From Perkinsus chesapeaki (taxonomy: Eukaryota; Perkinsozoa; Perkinsida; Perkinsidae): DNA of 64,000 nt. Of the stretch, positions 23,372-35,700 are shown piece after piece; within the stretch, counting starts at the first letter, position 1, and each line of letters starts with the position of its first letter. The notes beneath the pieces are model-generated. The model saw only the letters and a list, made by a program, of their open reading frames with translations. It ran no database searches and was not told where the DNA came from. Location of the stretch: NCBI GenBank assembly GCA_013115145.1, contig JAAPAO010000090.1:19808-83807 (forward strand), given 5' to 3'. A program made the position numbers and the translations under genes.

Positions 23372-24689
23372 ATGTCCCTTCTCTACACCGTTGACCCACT
23401 CACATCGACGTTTGGGGGTGTGGTGACCGGGGGGTTTTCTATCGATGATGCTGCAGATGCTGATGATGAACTTATTGAGAAAATAAGAGCCGACATTCAT
23501 AAGTACAGGTTCCTGTTATTTCGGAAACAGAAGGATCTCACTGGCGAGCGCCAGGTAGTGACGTTCCGTGGCAACCAGAGATGGAGGGCCACACCCGCCT
23601 TACGGGTCGGATCGGCTCGCTCAAGTAGGAGGCTTCTGCGACGAACCGTGGATCGACGACGTTTTATTCGTCCTAGGCAGTCTGATTGTAAACCAAGTGT
23701 GGCTTGTGCAGACCGGAGATGCCAGCATTCGTCCTTTAATTCTTTCTGTGGTTAGGTAGCGTTCTCCCAGAGATTAGGGAGCATAGAGTCTACCTTTTAT
23801 AAGCACCCTAAGTCCCCTCATAAGGACATCTTCCGAGTCTCGAACGAAGAAAGCGTTGGGTGCACTCAAGTCGGTAGGAGTGGGTGGCATGTCGACGGCA
23901 CCTTCCTGCAAATGTAGCCATAGTCAAGTCTACAAGTGGTACAGGTTACTCTCATAGGCCCTTCCGTTATCAAACGATGTACTTTCCCAAAGCGAGTTCG
24001 ACGGGATTCACCGAGCTAGTACCGCTGAAGGAACTATTTGAGCAGCAGAACGCTGAGCGCCAGGATCGATGGAACAGGTGCTGCCAGCGGCACATCGCAT
24101 TTGCTTGGTAAATGTGCGTTTTGATACTATGGGATTCGCGAGGACGGATTCTTTGATGAGCGCTCTTAGTATGGAAAAACAGTGTTATCCGCAGGGCATG
24201 GTTCGTGAGCGATAATGGTCGGATCGTTCACCCTCTAGTGTACAAGCATCCAACCACAGGCTACACTACTATGATCTTCCATTGTGGCAGAGTAAGCCTT
24301 ATTCGATGAAGTGCTAAGCAGCATTCGTGGTTCATTTAGCCGTTCTGTGCATGCTGGGTCATGGACTACAGTCCCGACACTCGCCCTAGTGAGGATCAAA
24401 TACTTCCACCATCTGAGCTCCAAAATGAGATAACTCAATCCATTCAGGAGTCACGTTCGAGGAACCTCGTGTACTGCTGCCGCAGCAGCGACGCATGTAG
24501 CTGACCATCGTATTGTGTAGGTACACAATGAAATGGGAAGAAGGCGATTTTGGCATACTAGACAACCTAGCCCTGGCGCACTATGCCGTTCCGGGCACTC
24601 AGGATCCAGCCTCTGAAGTCGGCCTACGTATTCTACACCGCACTACAATTGAGGGAGAGTCCATCCCACGAAAGAGCCGCAAATCTTAA
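23372..24689 (+). CDS. TauD/TfdA-family 2-oxoglutarate and Fe(II)-dependent dioxygenase
   Basis: Oxygenase that couples decarboxylation of 2-oxoglutarate to hydroxylation of a small substrate; the substrate cannot be told from sequence. Exons: up to 23554, 23756 to ~23913, ~23958-24076, and on to the last exon from ~24521. Introns are mostly 44-61 bp, with one of 201 bp at 23555-23755. Family landmarks: VDPLTSTFGGVVTG at the start, HKYRFLLFRKQKDLT, the iron-binding H-x-D in GWHVDGTFLQM (~23880-23915), LVYKHPTTGYTTMIF, the C-terminal GDFGILDNLALAHYA with the third iron ligand His, and LRILHRTTIEGE with the Arg that binds 2-oxoglutarate. The start at ATG 23372 matches the family length; an in-frame ATG at 23270 would add 34 residues. 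Confidence 0.9.
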
Positions 24690-25534
24690 AGCTATACCTA
24701 GTGAGCGTTGTGCCCACCTGTACTGTTATTACTGATGTTTCATGAACGTATGAGTTATTCGGTTCATAGTAAAAGCAGTAAATCTATTGAAGCACTGATA
24801 GAGCACATGCATCGAGAAATAAGACGGACAGTTAGGGGCACCTGCAACACAGCTGTCAAGTGACTTCATCAACGTGTAGCTAGCCTCCTTTCAAGTAGGG
24901 CTAATTCCAGTAGGGGTCACGGTGACCAGTGGGGCCGCGCGCCGTGGGAGCAGGCAGCGTGAGACAGGCGGTACTATAGCACAACCAGACTGATTATTAT
25001 CCACCACATTCTGGTTCCCTCCTCCCCCTCAACTCCCCCGACACGAGCACTAATAGGCATTACGGTACAGCTATATACAATGAATGGACAATATATACAA
25101 TGAGCAGATAGAACTACAAAATAGTAACGAGGGGCAAATAAGAGATAGGCAGGTTTGCCGATACGTCACTGTGTGCTGGAGTCTTGTACCCATCTCGTAA
25201 TCTACCATCTCACACGTCACGACGATCGCGCGCCATCTCGCCATCGTAACTGCTTTGTAAGGCTCCTTTGTGCGCCACCAGATGTAGGCACGTTGTGTGC
25301 CACAATGTCAGTGTTAGTCTCAATTATCTTGTCTGATGAGTATCGATTAACATGGAGTGCGCTTATTATTGTAGCGTCAGTGGTTACTCCATAGTTGTAC
25401 GTATGTACACAATTATACTCGCCTAATCACAGCCTGTTGCGCTCCTGGTACTCGGACGGCTAATCGAGCTACTATCAGTGACATCAGCTGTAGCTAGGAA
25501 ACACTCGTTTACGAATCGTAGGATTCTGCCCATT
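24690..25534. other. Intergenic, nothing recognised
   Basis: 845 bp. It contains short direct repeats around ATATATACAATGA (25075-25105) and GC-rich patches near 24930. No coding or RNA gene could be supported. Confidence 0.5.
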
Positions 25535-28093
25535 ATGGCACTCAAAGCGCCGGCGATCATGTTACTCCTCGCGTGCCGTCTAATCGCGGTTAGCAGTCTC
25601 TGCGATGATAGGGTGAAACAGATATTCGGATATTTAAAGGGAGCATCTGATGCTCAGTAATTCTATGTTCCACGAGTTCTCAGTGTAGGTGTGTATCTGT
25701 TCAGACTATTCCGCTGGTTCTTCGAGTCCCGCGAGAAGCCGCTAACAAGTCCTATTCTCATATATTTCCAGGGGGGTCCCGGAGCTAGTAGCATGATTTC
25801 AGCCGTTTCGGGTAATGGTGGACCGTGCATTCTTAATACTAAGGGTGATGATACATCTGTGAATAAGTAAGCTACAATGGAAAATCGCTGCATCTCTACT
25901 TGTTTTATGCACATGGCAAGACCGTCGTCATAATCAGGTATTCTTACAACACATTCGCCAACGTTATGTACATTGATCAGCCTGCGCCAGTGGGCTTCAG
26001 CAAAGGGACAACGCCAGAGGGAGATGTTGAGACCGCCAAATCGACGTACCTTGCTAGTAGACTTCCACTGACGTCATTTGTTCTCTGTCGCAGTCTCCAT
26101 GCGTTGGAGGCATTTTTCAGTAAATATCGGTCGTATAATACGCGTGTTATCCTAATAGGCCAGTCCTATGCAGGTAGTCACAGCGCTTCCTGGATGAATC
26201 CCGTACCTTATTAACGTCTTGCATCGAGGTCATTGTCAGGGCATTTCATCCCAGCTTTGGCTCAGCTGGCAGTGAAGAGGAAGTCATCGATAAATTTGAA
26301 AGGCCTCATTCTTGGGAATGGCTGGGTTAATCCCGAGCCTCTGTGAGTTCGTGGGGCAATGAAGCAGCACTGTATCATTCTCAGGATCCGCTCAATGCCC
26401 ATAATGGCGTATAAGAGTAACACAGCCCCAATCGTCATTACGGAAAAAGAGTCCGTGTTATTAGGAGGAACGCTCCTTCACGCTCTCGTCAGGTTTGATA
26501 CTTTGACCGAATGTATCCCAGGGTTACTCGGAAATATTTCTGATTGCGTCAGTCAGAAGCTCAAGGAGGTATGCGAAGGCGCACGAAAATTATTTCGTGA
26601 ACAGATGCTTGATCGTATTCGAGACAAGGATATTGATCAGTAGGTCGCAGAGCGCAGTTCTGACTCCAGTTTTCGACTTCTCAATTGCTTCCCTTAGGTT
26701 CGACCTACGACGTCGGTGCACTGAGCCAAAACCGGCATGTCGGTATATTGAAAATGTGAGTGAGGAACGTGTATGCCGTCGGCTATGCCGAGCCGGCTCT
26801 ACGGCTCGTTCACTTCTAGACACTCGGAGCATCACGCAGTAGTTTCTCGCCATTTGTTGGACAACACGGTTCCGTATCTTGAGAGAATGGTTTTCATAGT
26901 ATCCTGGGCTCATGCAACTTCCTGTATCTAACATTAGTTGTTACGATAACTTGTAGCAAGCGCTCGCGAACGGTGTCAGTTTGATGACATAGACAAGAGT
27001 AGGTATGTTGGCTCCTAGATTAGTATGCGATTCTTTTGTACCCAAGAGACTCTACTCCTGCATAGTGAAACTCATATGACGAGTCTCGTCCCTCCCTCGG
27101 TTTTTGTTATTCTCTTTTGTTGGCAGTTCAAGACGTACTTTGACAGCCCTAAAGTTCAGGGGTATCTCAAGGTGGATAAGACCTGGCTATATGCCAACAA
27201 CTCTGTAGGTTACCGTTTCTAAGCTTTCCTGTACGGCATAGTGTATGTGATAGTCCTCAGTCGGAAAATATTGCTTCCTCCTTCTCAGGTAATTGATCAC
27301 TTCGCCTATGACTATATGGTGGATTACAGTCCCGCTTTAGGATCACTGTTAGATGCGGGCCTCCGGGTATGTTGCTGCATTAACCCGTGGCGCTGAACTC
27401 GTGCAGCATTCCTCACAGCTACAATCAAGAAGCACTGTTTTCTTAAGTATTTTTGCTGCTCTTTTTTCGAAATGGCCTCTATAGTTGAATAATGTGTTAG
27501 AGACACTCATTTTAAGGACTGTGTCGTAGTCCACGTAATCTGATGGTCTCATACGCATAGGTTGCGCCGTGTAACGTTGTGACTTTCTGTGTTGGATAAT
27601 GTGATAGGTTCTACTATATGCCGGCGACCAGGACTACGTTTGTAATTGGATTGGAACCCGTCATGCGACTTTGAACATCCAGTGGAGCGGTCAAGACGGA
27701 TTCAAAAGTGCCGAAGATGTTCCATATTATGTAAGAAGCACTATTGCTTCTTACTCCTGCTGGGGGTATCCCCAGCGACATGCCAAAACGCTAGTGTATA
27801 TGGTCATCATTCAAGTCTACTATGCCTCTAGGAACTTGACTCGATTGTGTGATAAACCCTTCGAGATGTTTCCCTTCAGCTACCAGATGGAAGGGAGGTG
27901 GGCAAGTTGAGGAGGTTCGCTTCTGAACGCACAGGAGGGCAGCTCAGCTTTGCTCAAGTAGTGCTCCTTAGTCTACAGCCACTTTACTATCATCACGTAT
28001 CATTGGTGTCAGATTTATAAGGGAAGTCACTCTGCCGCGAAAGACGCTCCCGATGCGGTGCTCAAACTTGTCATGGATGTCGTTGCGAATTGA
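25535..28093 (+). CDS. Secreted serine carboxypeptidase (peptidase family S10)
   Basis: Lysosomal or secreted C-terminal exopeptidase. ATG 25535 starts a signal peptide (LKAPAIMLLLACRLIAVSS). Landmarks in order: WFFESREKP, YFQGGPGASS (~25770), MYIDQPAPVGFSKG (~25970), the nucleophile motif IGQSYAG (~26153-26173), HFIPALAQLA and ILGNGWVNPEPL (~26240-26342), a Cys-containing insertion, YFDSPKVQGYLKV (~27140), the catalytic Asp in VLLYAGDQDYVCNW (~27610-27650), and a His-containing IYKGSHSAAKDAP (~28015) in the place of the usual AGHMVP. Introns are mostly 40-66 bp; the region 26755-27125 is only partly resolved. Odd points: GQSYAG instead of GESYAG, GGPGAS instead of GGPGCS, and GNGGP instead of ENGP (see findings). 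The Ser-Asp-His triad is present. Confidence 0.92.
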
Positions 28094-30276
28094 TGGCAAT
28101 ACGATGGCGAAGATCGGCAGCGACATCCGAAGACGAAATCTTTGACATAACCTTTTTTTATGTATCTTTCTAAAGAGCGCATGGTCTGGCTGATTTTTCA
28201 TTAGGTAGCCAGAGTTAGGATGTTCTATAGATGCAGGCGTTAATACACCTTTGCGAAGGCCTTCTTAACTTATAACAATAAAAAGGAACGAAATTTGAAG
28301 ACATATGACTTGTCCTGTTGTAGAAGAACTAGTTTCGGTTTGCTGGTAGCATCCGATTCACTAATGATGATTCACCATCAATTCTTTCTCACATAATAGA
28401 CTTTCAATCCCTTTGGCGTCAAGACCTTGCGTTGGGCCTTCAACCTTAATACTGCAGAAGGCAAATTCGGCAGTACGGCTCATTGTTCGGCCGCCGACAG
28501 GGCTGAGCGGAGCTCAGCTCGCATCAAACCTTGTTAAACGATATTACAGGGGCTTGGACCCACCGTCGAGGTCAAGTGACTGGCTTCAAGCTGGTAATGT
28601 ACTAGCGCTGGCGAGGGCTAATCCTACCCCATCAGCTCCAAGGCACAAGGGCAAATTACTTCAGTGAAAGTCATGAACTATTAACAAGGAAGGAGTAAGA
28701 AGTCTACACCATTGACCGGTCAAGTTTTTCTCAGTTAATTTAAACGGATCTTTTCCCGATTTAAAGATAGTTTAAAAAGCGAATCCGTTTCCGCGTCGTT
28801 TTTAAATTGATTGAAAAAAGCTTAACCTTGACCGGGTGTAGTAATGACAAGAAGAGCGGAAACAAACGACGAAACTCATCAGCACAGCGGAACGCAGCAT
28901 TATGATTCCAAATCACTATCTTGTGTTACGAAACTAGCGTAAACCGAGAGTAGAGTTGAACGCTCCACAATTGATGAGATTCCACAGGTGTCCATATATG
29001 GAGCTCAGTTAGCATGCTTAAGCTAATAATCACGGTGAGTCAAACTATTTTACTAAGGTATGCTGAACCTCCGAGGCGGCTATAGAGTCTCTATTGCCGC
29101 CTTAGCGACATTCTTAATTCGCTCCTAAGTGCCTTCTAATGAGCTAATGCGTCGCCGCCCTTGAGGGTGTTCAAATATAAGGTATGTTCACAATATAAGA
29201 GAGTATGGTACTACAAGCATGAGACATGTGAAGTTTCCCCCTTTATATTCAGTTTCAACCGTGCTTCCTGCTCCATTATCTGGCGTACACTACAGCGCCG
29301 ACCGACCAGTGTGACAGGTCGCAGCTGTCTGCGTATCTTTATTATTGTATATTCATTGGCACCATCTAAAAAATCTCTCTGTTGGTTAGTTAAACTCACT
29401 TTAGCCATCCCAGCTACTATGTTTTGGTGCAGCAAAAACTACGTAATTTGTAACAGTGCAGTATTGGCGGCTGAGAGCTTGTGTTTGAGGGCTTCTAATG
29501 GTGCTGCTCCCTATTCTGTACCCTCTTTCATCAGAGAAGGGTTCCACGTGGAATCCTGTCCCAGTGCGCGGATCCAAGTCCGTGGAATGGGAACCTGGGA
29601 GATCGTTACACTTTAACACAAGTAATTTCTCCAAGTTTGGAAGGGTCTACTTTCCAGCTGTGCGGACTTCAAACGTCTGCAATCCTTTCGCTGGTGTTAG
29701 TGTTAGCCTTGTTCAGATTTCGCGCTGTAAAAAGCGTGCGCCATTCCAATCGATTAATATCTCGCTCGGATTTCAGCTATTGTAATCGATTTTGTGCGTA
29801 GCTGCTCTAATTATCGACATCTTCAATTATCCATTAATGTGTACCGCACACTTCGACGATCCGCTTGCCGGCCTCTATGGCTTGCGTTGATTGCGTTTCT
29901 TGTCACAAGTGCTACACAGATTCGGAACGTGTTGTCCGGCTCCGATGCTTTGGCGTCAGCCGTAGTGTGTCCAAGTCTTTCCGAACATTTGAAGTGTTAA
30001 TAATACCAGCATTCCTTCTCCATAGAGGCCCTTTTTTGAAGGGCATCTTTGAAGGCTTAGTTTTTGTGTGGTATACAGGAAGTTGCTACCGAGGGCGGAC
30101 GGTGCGAGGTCGCCGTGACGCTCTATCTGCAACGTACAACGTTGATGAATGATGAGCTTTTAAATGATGAAAACTCAGAGGCTTCTCCTGATTCTCTATG
30201 ACTGAGAGAAACTAAAATGGATCGATAGGACTGATTAAAGCTCTAACATCTTTTGGTAGCGCTTTTGGTTTTCGCT
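28094..30276. other. 2.2 kb with no supported gene
   Basis: Several open frames occur (plus 28413-28667, 29161-29616, 29498-29785, 29865-30152; minus 29211-29634), but none has ATG, splice and phase support together. Pieces such as YPLMCTAHFDDPLAGLYG (~29830-29880, plus) look protein-like and might be exons of an unresolved gene. The region is AT-rich, apart from a foldback at 28712-28835. Confidence 0.45.
28712..28835. repeat. MITE-like foldback
   Basis: The ends are imperfect inverted copies: TTGACCGGTCAAG... on the left and ...CTTAACCTTGACCGGG on the right, each followed inward by T-rich and AATTTAAA blocks. A second inner pair (AAACGGAT / ATCCGTTT) is also inverted. The ~120 bp AT-rich unit with matching ends resembles a miniature inverted-repeat element. 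Confidence 0.45.
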
Positions 30277-30950
30277 ATGTCAACGGGACTGACCGAGAAC
30301 CCCGCAACAGCACTTCAGAACAGTAGGGCGTTACCTTCGCACCACAAGCAGACAAACTTTTAGGCAAATCTGTTCCGGGCGGACTTCAGAATAACTCGCG
30401 AGATGCTTTCTCTTCGTTCGCTCCTTCCGGCTTGAAGGTGAGTTGTTGTTTCTTGCTACTGACGAGACTGAAGAGTAGGGCAAACTGGCGTCTTTGGAGG
30501 ACTTCATCGCAATGCAAAACGAAGAGCTTGCTGCTCAGAGGCAAGAGATTGAAGCCTTGCGGAACGACAAGGTTTGAAATAATAGCAGCGGTTGTGATAG
30601 AATAGGCACTCTTCAGTCGAGCATCGAGCAGCACTATCAGGGTCAGCTACAGGACCTCAAGAAGACCGTTGTTTCGGATGTTCAGAGAATGCAGGTCAGC
30701 ACTTCTCAAGTGCCACGTGGCCGGCTTCAGGATTCCCTGTAGGATGAAGTGAAGAGGCACTTCAGCCATCAGAAGGCCGAGAACTCTAGGCTTCAGCAGC
30801 AGATCACAACGCTTAAAGTGAGCGGTGTATAGCGAGTCCAAGGGGGCGAAGGCTTGCTCTGGTTAGGGGGAGAAGACCTCCTTACAACAGCAGATCCTCG
30901 GACTGCAGCGGAGGATCCAAGAGATTGAGGAGCAGATAGGCTCGGACTGA
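30277..30950 (+). CDS. Short coiled-coil protein (149 aa), six exons
   Basis: Fully rebuilt: exons 30277-30322, 30364-30437, 30479-30571, 30617-30694, 30743-30817, 30867-30950; introns 41, 41, 45, 48 and 49 bp; all phases agree and the stop is TGA 30948-30950. The first ~45 residues are Ser/Asn-rich (MSTGLTENPATALQN); the rest is one continuous coiled coil (SLEDFIAMQNEELAAQRQEI ... KTSLQQQILGLQRRIQEIEE). No catalytic motif. Its short, all-helical form suggests a cytoskeletal, centriolar or vesicle-tethering component. I do not recognise the family. No signal peptide. Confidence 0.85.
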
Positions 30951-31116
30951 GTGACATGACTTACAGTTATTCCTATGGTGTACGTAGACATGATAGCAAT
31001 CACGAATTAAGTTGTTGTTAAATTGCATAATAGTGTCTAGTTGTGTAGTCAACTCAAACAAGAGTATCGATATGAATGCAAATTACTGCTGCTGGTGGAG
31101 TTGTTTCATCTGCCTA

Positions 31117-32437
31117 ATGTCCCCTGGATTCACCCTCGATGTTCCTGTCCCTGAAAATAGCACAGTGGAGCGAGTAGGTTCGTGCCATTGGCACCCTCAC
31201 ACCATCTCTGCTAGGCTGATCCGGTAGACCTCACTCCAGTGCATTCTAGTCCCAGGCTGAGTAGCTCTTTGGAACGCTGCATTCTGCGGTCACCTGACTC
31301 TGGAGATGTAGGCGTTTCTGCGTTGCATTTCGGTTTCAACTGTGTCCCTAAGGTACTATTATGGGTATCCACACCGAAGGTCGCCAACAGATACACTCCC
31401 CTGACGAAGGGCGCCCGAGACACTCCCTTGTCGGCAGAGCACACCCGACGAGGTAGACGGCAGTTTCGCGGTATTACTGTGAACTAGCTGATTCTCAGCC
31501 TCGACTGCTCCGGAGCTGAAGTCAATGATTGAGTTCGAGGCCGAAGTCATCAGTGAGCTATTTATGATTCATTGTAATTGAAAGTCACCGTTAAGGTCCC
31601 ATGGCCAAGCGTAGGGCTGCCGAGCAGCTTACGATGATGCAGGTGAAGAGCTTCGCCCAGCGGTGTAAAGTAAGAGCCAGCCTGTACTCCAGGAATTTGG
31701 ACGGTGAGCAGCAGCAGTGCTATGCCCTACACCCAGGGATTTGTTTCAGCCTTCTCTTTTTTCTCAGGAGAGCTATTTGATGCAGTCCGATCCAGGGGTT
31801 ACTCAGAAGAGTCGTCGTGTAACTCATCAGATCAAAGCGAGTAACGTACTTCTATCGCCGCACGTATCAGATGACAATGTCCAAGGTGCCAAAGCCCGCA
31901 CAGTGTTAGAAAGTGTTCAACAGCAGCACCTAGAATATCTGTTGCTTCTACTGCCGCTTCGTTTGGCTCGTGCGAAGAATCGGACGAGGGCGCTGACGTT
32001 TGCGTCGGGTTTAATGATTCCTCCGAGGCCCTTCCCGCACAGCAGCACTTCAGCAGAGAGGTGAACCACATACTTTGCCCGCAGCAGCAGCGGCCTTTGT
32101 TTCAGGCCCTTATTAGGACGACGATTCTTAGGTCGAATGCAGTTGATTTTACTCTCAAGTTCGCGGAAACGGTTGAAATTATTGAAAAAACTCTTCGACT
32201 GAAGTACAGTATCTTTCACAACTTGCCTATTGAGTATTTGCTGACCCAGGAAACCCACTCGGCGTCGTTCAGTTTGCGGATCTGCCGATAAGTGGAATAC
32301 AGCTGATGGTGGCGAGACCATCCAAGCTTGCTGTTAAAGTTGTCCTTTCTTCCTGTTCAGATGTTAAGATGAGAATCGAGGATACCCGATTATGGCTAGA
32401 CATCATCCAATGTGATGATGTTCCTGCTGCGTTGTAG
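31117..32437 (+). CDS. Orphan multi-exon protein (~300 aa)
   Basis: Not recognised. ATG 31117 (MSPGFTLDVPVPENSTVER) followed by about nine short exons linked by ~41-94 bp GT-AG introns with consistent phase, to stop TAG 32435-32437. The order is: a Ser/Pro-rich N-terminal region (SSPRLSSSLERCILRSP); a helical, basic segment (AKRRAAEQLTMMQVKSFAQR, ~31600-31670); an acidic linker (CEESDEGADVCVGFNDSSEA, ~31965-32040); and a compact C-terminal region (DFTLKFAETVEIIEKTL ... GVVQFADLPISGIQLMVA ... DTRLWLDIIQ). Disordered N-terminus plus folded C-terminus. It converges on VPS35, whose stop is 346 bp away. Confidence 0.75.
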
Positions 32438-32782
32438 TTTACTCTATTATTTACTGTACTTTATCATATCCTAAAGTTACCTCCTTCCATGAAACCCTAG
32501 TCTAGCACTATTCACATGCGCCATTATCCTTTCGACATTGTTATTATTGCGTTATGATGTAGTGCACTCTTCCTAATCCGAGGAAGGTTACTGTGGTGGT
32601 CTGAGGCATAGTTATGAACCCGTGGGGCGTCGGTTCAAATCCCACGTCTGACGATTTGACGCGTTGGATAATACTCTATTTCCGTATTCACCAATCAAGA
32701 CAGATTCCTTTGCGGACTTGAGTAACGCAATAGTAGACAGTACGATAGAGAAATGTGAACAGTATAGAGACAGCGGTAACAA
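32438..32782. other. Short convergent intergenic region with a tRNA T-arm-like sequence
   Basis: Between the stops of two convergent genes. At 32618-32645 it carries a B-box-like GGTTCAAATCCCAC, but I could not find the pairing acceptor or anticodon stems, so I do not call a tRNA. Confidence 0.45.
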
Positions 32783-35700
32783 TCACGCAGATGCAACTTT
32801 AGCTGGACTCGGGGCGCAGGACAAGTCAATGCTTCGATACCTGCACATCCATAGGAAAGCTGACGAGCGGCTTGAACGTACTTTTCTCGGTAGTCTGGAT
32901 CGTCCTTCAGCTGCCGAATGTATGCAATTGTGGCCGCCAGGTGAGCCTTAACAGCGACGATCCCAGCAGATGAGGAAGCCGATGAAGTGGTGTGCATCGT
33001 GCCTACGAGGGTAGGAGAGTCAAGGTACTCACTACGTAATCTTTAGCTCACTGTGGTTCTCGAGAAGGGGATTTTTGGCGTTTGAGGCAGCTGTGTTGGG
33101 GTTGGTCGATTCCATGGCAAACTTAACATGCTCCATACAGAGGGCAATCAAACTGTTAATATGCGAAGATAAGATCTGAGACACTGTAACAGTGGAATGG
33201 ATTACTGCGGGACAACTGACCTGCTCGTTATTCTTGTTGAAGTAGAATACATAACGGTCAAGGACATCGACAAACAGCGACACGCCGGTCACCTCAGAGA
33301 CGTCGATCTTATCCAGATCTTCTGTGCTAGAGTCGCTACCGAGTCCACCTGAGTCCAAGGTTCCACATTCCTCAGGTTACCCGAAGCCCTACTCTCCAGG
33401 ATTCTCTCGGCAATCCTGAGGCATCGTTGCAGACACTCAAGCACTCGTCGGGAGTCCCAACGGTCTCGAGGAAGAACCTACCAGCGAAGCATGAACGTAT
33501 CGGTGGAGGGCTACTCGTAACTTACAGGATTCCAAAACATATCGGCACAGCAGAGGATCTGGCGGCACTGATCAGACTTCCGCACCAACTTCGCAGCGTA
33601 CTGCGTGATCTACAAAGGAAAGTCCGCACCGCTTGTAAGCGCATAACTCACCGTGGTTGAAGTGGCCTCGTAATCGTCAGGCGTCAGCGCCTGTCCCGCT
33701 GGACCAAGAAGAGCCCCGACCATCAATGGGATGCATGCCTAATGAGAGATGCTTTGAACTGCGGGACGTTGCTCATTGCTCGTACACTTTGAGAATCGGT
33801 GATGTCGTCTTCATACGTGGCCAGTGCCCGATTGATGAACTCGTAGCCGATAGATTCGAACGCTCCTTCACCATAAAGATTCGTTTCGACGTATCCCGCA
33901 ACCTGATCATTCTATCGTCCACAAGCCACCGAGAGCTCTCCAAGTACCGCTGCTGCGTCGAGCCACATCTTCAGCGTTTGCATTGCCGCAGTTGGGCCCC
34001 CTCCCAGCAAGCAGTGTGAGCCGTAGGCATCCAGAGTTTTATAAACCTGCGAACATAATAATTAGCGGAGCGACGCACAACTTTCCCGTACAAATTGGAA
34101 GGCCTTTTTGGTGCTATTAAAGAGCCTTGTATGCTGCAACTCCAAAGTCCTAACTTTCGGTGCTAACTTCACCGCTCGATAAATGACGGGCACCAGCGTG
34201 ACAGTCTAAGCAGTAAAGTGCTTAGACAGCGTCTTAATCTCCATTTTACCAGTTTAGCTGGGCTGCCATGACCGAGGTGCTGACGCATCACACTCAGAAG
34301 CTGCAGCTCGAGATCGGTATTGGCATCGCTCTCTCGAATGAGATGGCAAATCTTTGCAAGATTACACTGATCCGTGGCGGCTTCGGTAGCGTCCGTTGCT
34401 GAGAACAGGTAACACTCGGGACAGGCGGCCACGTGGTGACAGTACCATAGTCCTCGGAAATGAGCGGTCGCAATAAAGTCATGAAGCTCTGCAATCGACT
34501 AACGTTGTCAATAACTTGTTTTTCTGGATGCTCGCACATGAGTAAAGCGTTAACCATGCCCACACCACAGTGAGCTTGAGTCTGAAGCGTCAGGTACCTT
34601 TCCGAAGCGACATGGAGATATGTTCGAGATGAGTAGGCTTACCGATACACATTATTGTAAGCATCGGAGAGGCAGTCCATGCAGCTGAGACCGAGCTCTT
34701 CGATTGGTCTAAGGGGGGCGGACAGATATAACGTGTTTGGTGAAGGTAGCCGCTGGCCTACTTGCTAAGGAGGTCGACCATACTAAAGCATGCTTTCTCA
34801 TCTGGGCGGATCTTCACTGCTCCACCGGATAGTTGCCTATCTAGCATTCTAGCTAGTGCAGCATGGATAGACTAATGAGATATAACATTAAACCAGTCCA
34901 AGCTGATACACTAGCAATAGGTTAGAACTTTACTACTCTACCCATCCAACATTACGGGTGAACTGCTACTAATCATCTATAATATTATCGCAGTCTTCAA
35001 ACCGCCTCATGTACTAATAAGGCTACTGGCAGCAGCGCGAAATTGCACTGTGAAATGTAGAGCCGAGTCGTGGTATAAATTCCGTTATAGATTTATAACG
35101 AGAATTTAACATAAATTTATATTAATTAATAGTTTCGGGTTAATGAACACACACTACATTGACCGCGAGTGTGGGAGAGCGGAGGGAATGGCGTCGCTGT
35201 GTTCGCTGTTATTCGGCCACTACAGTACTTTTGATACTATTAGAGTGTAGAGACCAATTTCTAGGGGCGGATCTCTTCTAGATCGGATACACTAGAGGGA
35301 AGCCTCAAGCGATTACTAACTACCCTGTCAGCAAAACATTGCATCTCTAATGAAGGCCCTCTTCACTAGAAGAAAGCTCCGCTGGAAAATCACAGGCAAT
35401 CCCAAACGTTCGTTCCGCCCCGCCACCGCTTTTATAACCTGTAAATGGTCTAGCCTGTCAGGGTAGAGCGTGATCGTGAAGCCAAGATAAGCTCCCATTA
35501 TATCAATCAAAGAGGCCAAGCTGTTGTTGTGACCCTTGCTGCCGCGCCCTACCACGCAAAACTACTACTCATGACTGCCGTCGCCGGGCAAACCTGCCTT
35601 CTCCGTTCAGCTGACTGTCTGTTGTCACAGCTGCATCATTCTCACTTCTGTCAAGCATGCGATCAAGATGCGAGCGGAACAATTCAAAGACGTCCAGATC

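Noticed and set aside
29211-29634. Minus-strand frames containing NQQRDFLDGANEY and FHVEPFSDERG
   Set aside because: Protein-like, but no ATG-to-stop model with consistent splicing could be built on either strand.
32587-32653. Candidate tRNA
   Set aside because: Only the T-loop-like GGTTCAAATCC is convincing; the T stem has a C-C mismatch and no acceptor or anticodon stem could be paired.
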